Positions 4,713 to 5,840 of a stretch of 5,840 bases of DNA are shown here, piece by piece. This DNA comes from Lonsdalea britannica (GTDB taxonomy: Bacteria > Pseudomonadota > Gammaproteobacteria > Enterobacterales > Enterobacteriaceae). Numbering within the stretch: position 1 is the stretch's first letter; each line of letters starts with the position of its first letter. The notes beneath the pieces are model-generated. The model saw only the letters and a list, made by a program, of their open reading frames with translations, was not told the DNA's origin and made no database searches. The stretch covers positions 1 through 5,840 of the forward strand of contig NZ_CAMKXG010000223.1 in assembly GCF_946477055.1 (NCBI RefSeq), given 5' to 3'. Both the position numbers and the translations under genes were made by a program.

Positions 4713-5228
4713 TTAGAAACGGTAGCCTACGCCAACGTTCCAGCTGCCAACATCCACACTGCGGATACGGCTCTGTTCGTAACCTACATCCAGTGCAATG
4801 TTCTGAACCGGGTTGAACTGCAGACCGGCACCGTATACCACGCCAACATCATCATTTTTGGCGTTAGCAGTACCGTTATCAGCATTGTGGGTGTACTTCG
4901 CGCTGCTCATACCGACAACACCATAGATGCTTGCCCAGTCATTGAAGCGGAAAGCAGGACCCACGCTGAAGCCGTAATAAGTCCCTTTCTGGTAGACATT
5001 ATTTACGGTGTTGCTGTCTTGCAGGTAGGTGAATGAACCGATCACGCCCACCGGGGAGTTGTCGAATTCATAACGATACTTCAGGTTGAAACCCGGCAGC
5101 TTGTTCATAACGCCTTGAGCATCACCCTGGGCATAACCTGCAGATACAGTACTCTCGCCAGCCATCGCAGAACCGGCACTTACGGCTAAAACACAAGCCA
5201 AAGCTGAAAGACACGCAATTTTTTTCAT
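4713..5228 (-). CDS. ompX: Outer-membrane protein OmpX
   Basis: A 171-aa precursor of an eight-stranded beta-barrel of the OmpX/Ail/PagC family in the outer membrane, involved in surface properties, adhesion and envelope stress. The signal peptide is MKKIACLSALACVLAVSAGS plus AMA, with cleavage predicted after Ala23, leaving 148 residues, the length of E. coli mature OmpX. Barrel strands show NLKYRYEFDNSPVGVIGSFT (about 48-67), DWASIYGVVG (97-106), GAGLQFNPVQNIALDVGYEQ (134-153) and the ending VGYRF, whose last Phe is the Bam-recognition residue. The extracellular loops (about 68-82 and 112-127) are the parts most different from E. coli. The ribosome site is a modest GAGG 6 nt before the ATG. 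In E. coli CyaR and MicA small RNAs pair near this start; that is likely but unseen here. The gene is a single transcription unit with its own terminator, away from its E. coli neighbours rhtA and opgE. Confidence 0.96.
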   Translation of the reverse strand: MKKIACLSALACVLAVSAGSAMAGESTVSAGYAQGDAQGVMNKLPGFNLKYRYEFDNSPVGVIGSFTYLQDSNTVNNVYQKGTYYGFSVGPAFRFNDWASIYGVVGMSSAKYTHNADNGTANAKNDDVGVVYGAGLQFNPVQNIALDVGYEQSRIRSVDVGSWNVGVGYRF

Positions 5229-5257
5229 ATACAGCCTCGAATCACTCTTATGAAAGA

Positions 5258-5286
5258 ATATTAAAGCGCTATAAATATAACAACAA
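5258..5286 (-). promoter_or_regulatory. Candidate ompX promoter
   Basis: On the minus strand TTGTTG (5286-5281) and TAATAT (5263-5258) are separated by exactly 17 bp, a good sigma-70 promoter. The start would be near 5250, giving a leader of only about 22 nt. A second possible promoter further upstream (TTGATG and TTACAT with 18 bp, about 5332-5361) would give a leader of about 100 nt. Confidence 0.55.
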
Positions 5287-5605
5287 ATCCGCGTTGTTGC
5301 TGAGCCTCAAATACTTTTCAATTAGGTTAAACATGTAACAAGGGTTTTCTCAAACCCATCAACCCTTTCAATTTCATTGAGTTAACAGACGAAAACATGT
5401 CATAAAAACATAAAGTTCAGACAACCAAAAATGCAGAAAATTCTTATTTCCACCTTCATCACTAAAAAATACTGCGATACACAAAAAATACGTAAATTAA
5501 AGTCAGCAATGGTAAATAATTAGCAAATAATTTATCCATTAATGATTTTGTTCTCTTTTTTTAATTATTTGCGCTCATTCTTTATACAATAACTTTCCGA
5601 AAGTG

Positions 5606-5649
5606 TTTTCTGGAAGGGAAAATACTTTTCTCAAACAAATTCCAGAAAA
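5606..5649. repeat. Nested inverted repeat (10-bp outer stem)
   Basis: TTTTCTGGAA at 5606-5615 and TTCCAGAAAA at 5640-5649 are perfect 10-bp inverted repeats. Their 24-nt loop contains a second hairpin, GGGAAAA-TAC-TTTTCTC (5616-5632, one G-U pair). A third hairpin, ACTTTC-C-GAAAGT, lies directly before it at 5592-5604. The nested stems could fold as RNA or act as protein-binding DNA. No function is recognised. Confidence 0.6.
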
Positions 5650-5716
5650 ATAAGCCGCAAAACTGGCAATATTTTTAATTTGTGCTATCGGTGCCAAAAA
5701 TGAAAATAGACTTAAG

Positions 5717-5745
5717 GTGGGATAATTATCCCCTGCCCACTTTTT
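5717..5745 (+). terminator. Terminator-like hairpin with competing palindrome
   Basis: GTGGG (5717-5721) pairs with CCCAC (5736-5740) and is followed directly by five T, as in a small Rho-independent terminator on the plus strand. A perfect 14-bp palindrome, GGGATAATTATCCC at 5719-5732, uses part of the same left arm, so the two stems exclude each other. No plus-strand gene ends before it in this window, so it would terminate an unannotated RNA, if it is a terminator at all. Confidence 0.4.
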
Positions 5746-5790
5746 CGTTCAGTTCAGTCCCTACGCATGCGATTAAAGAGCGGCCATGCG

Positions 5791-5809
5791 TCAATTCACT
5801 ATCATTATC
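5791..5809 (-). promoter_or_regulatory. Fur-box-like site
   Basis: The minus strand reads GATAATGATAGTGAATTGA. Its first ten bases match the Fur 19-bp consensus GATAATGATAATCATTATC exactly, and 13 of 19 positions agree overall, mostly in the left half. It lies close to the window end and could control a gene beyond it. A half-perfect match in AT-rich DNA may occur by chance. Confidence 0.3.
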
Positions 5810-5840
5810 ACAGCAGATCTTACCCGACAACCACGCAAAA

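Larger units (their letters stand above)
5287..5840. other. AT-rich noncoding stretch upstream of ompX
   Basis: I see no convincing gene on either strand across about 550 bp; every frame is broken by frequent stops. The stretch is much richer in A and T than the coding parts. It holds a possible distal ompX promoter (about 5332-5361), hairpins at 5592-5604 and 5606-5649, a terminator-like element at 5717-5745, an inverted repeat at 5763-5791 and a Fur-box-like site at 5791-5809. The right part is probably the control region or 3' end of an element that continues past the window, or an unannotated small RNA. Confidence 0.6.

Overview
The window looks like a chromosomal segment from a member of the Enterobacterales. 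It carries close homologues of Escherichia coli YaiL, YniD, a CspA-family cold-shock protein, GlpM, YgaP and OmpX. In E. coli K-12 these genes are scattered around the chromosome, so the order here suggests a more distant family; Pectobacteriaceae (Pectobacterium, Dickeya, Brenneria) would fit the protein variants, but this is inference. I see no transposase, integrase, phage gene, CRISPR array, tRNA or rRNA.

Left part (1-2079). The window opens inside the 3' end of yaiL (+), which is followed by a hairpin. On the minus strand lies a TetR-type repressor gene followed, 52 bp downstream, by an alpha/beta hydrolase of the epoxide-hydrolase/dehalogenase type. Two matching palindromes, AGGAAAT-N4-ATTTCCT before the hydrolase and TTAGGAA-N8-TTCCTAA before the repressor, make this look like a self-contained autoregulated module controlling both genes.

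Middle part (2080-3430). This part holds two very small membrane-protein genes, both on the plus strand and easily missed: yniD (34 aa) and an unrecognised Trp-rich 38-aa protein with a sigma-S-like promoter. Between them on the minus strand is a cspA-type cold-shock gene with a long leader that includes a recognisable cold box. A bidirectional terminator separates yniD from the csp gene.

Right part (3429-5228). Three minus-strand genes follow: glpM (four-helix inner-membrane protein), ygaP (membrane-anchored rhodanese, with a sigma-S-like -10) and ompX (outer-membrane eight-stranded barrel). The ompX gene has its own promoter and a UUCG-loop terminator, so these are probably independent transcription units and not one operon.

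Far right (5229-5840). About 610 bp of AT-rich DNA has no convincing gene. It contains the ompX promoter and leader, several clear hairpins (5592-5649), a terminator-like hairpin with a competing palindrome (5717-5745) and a Fur-box-like site (5791-5809). This stretch and the unrecognised 38-aa membrane protein are the least explained parts of the window. I found no clear evidence of a wholly new multigene system.
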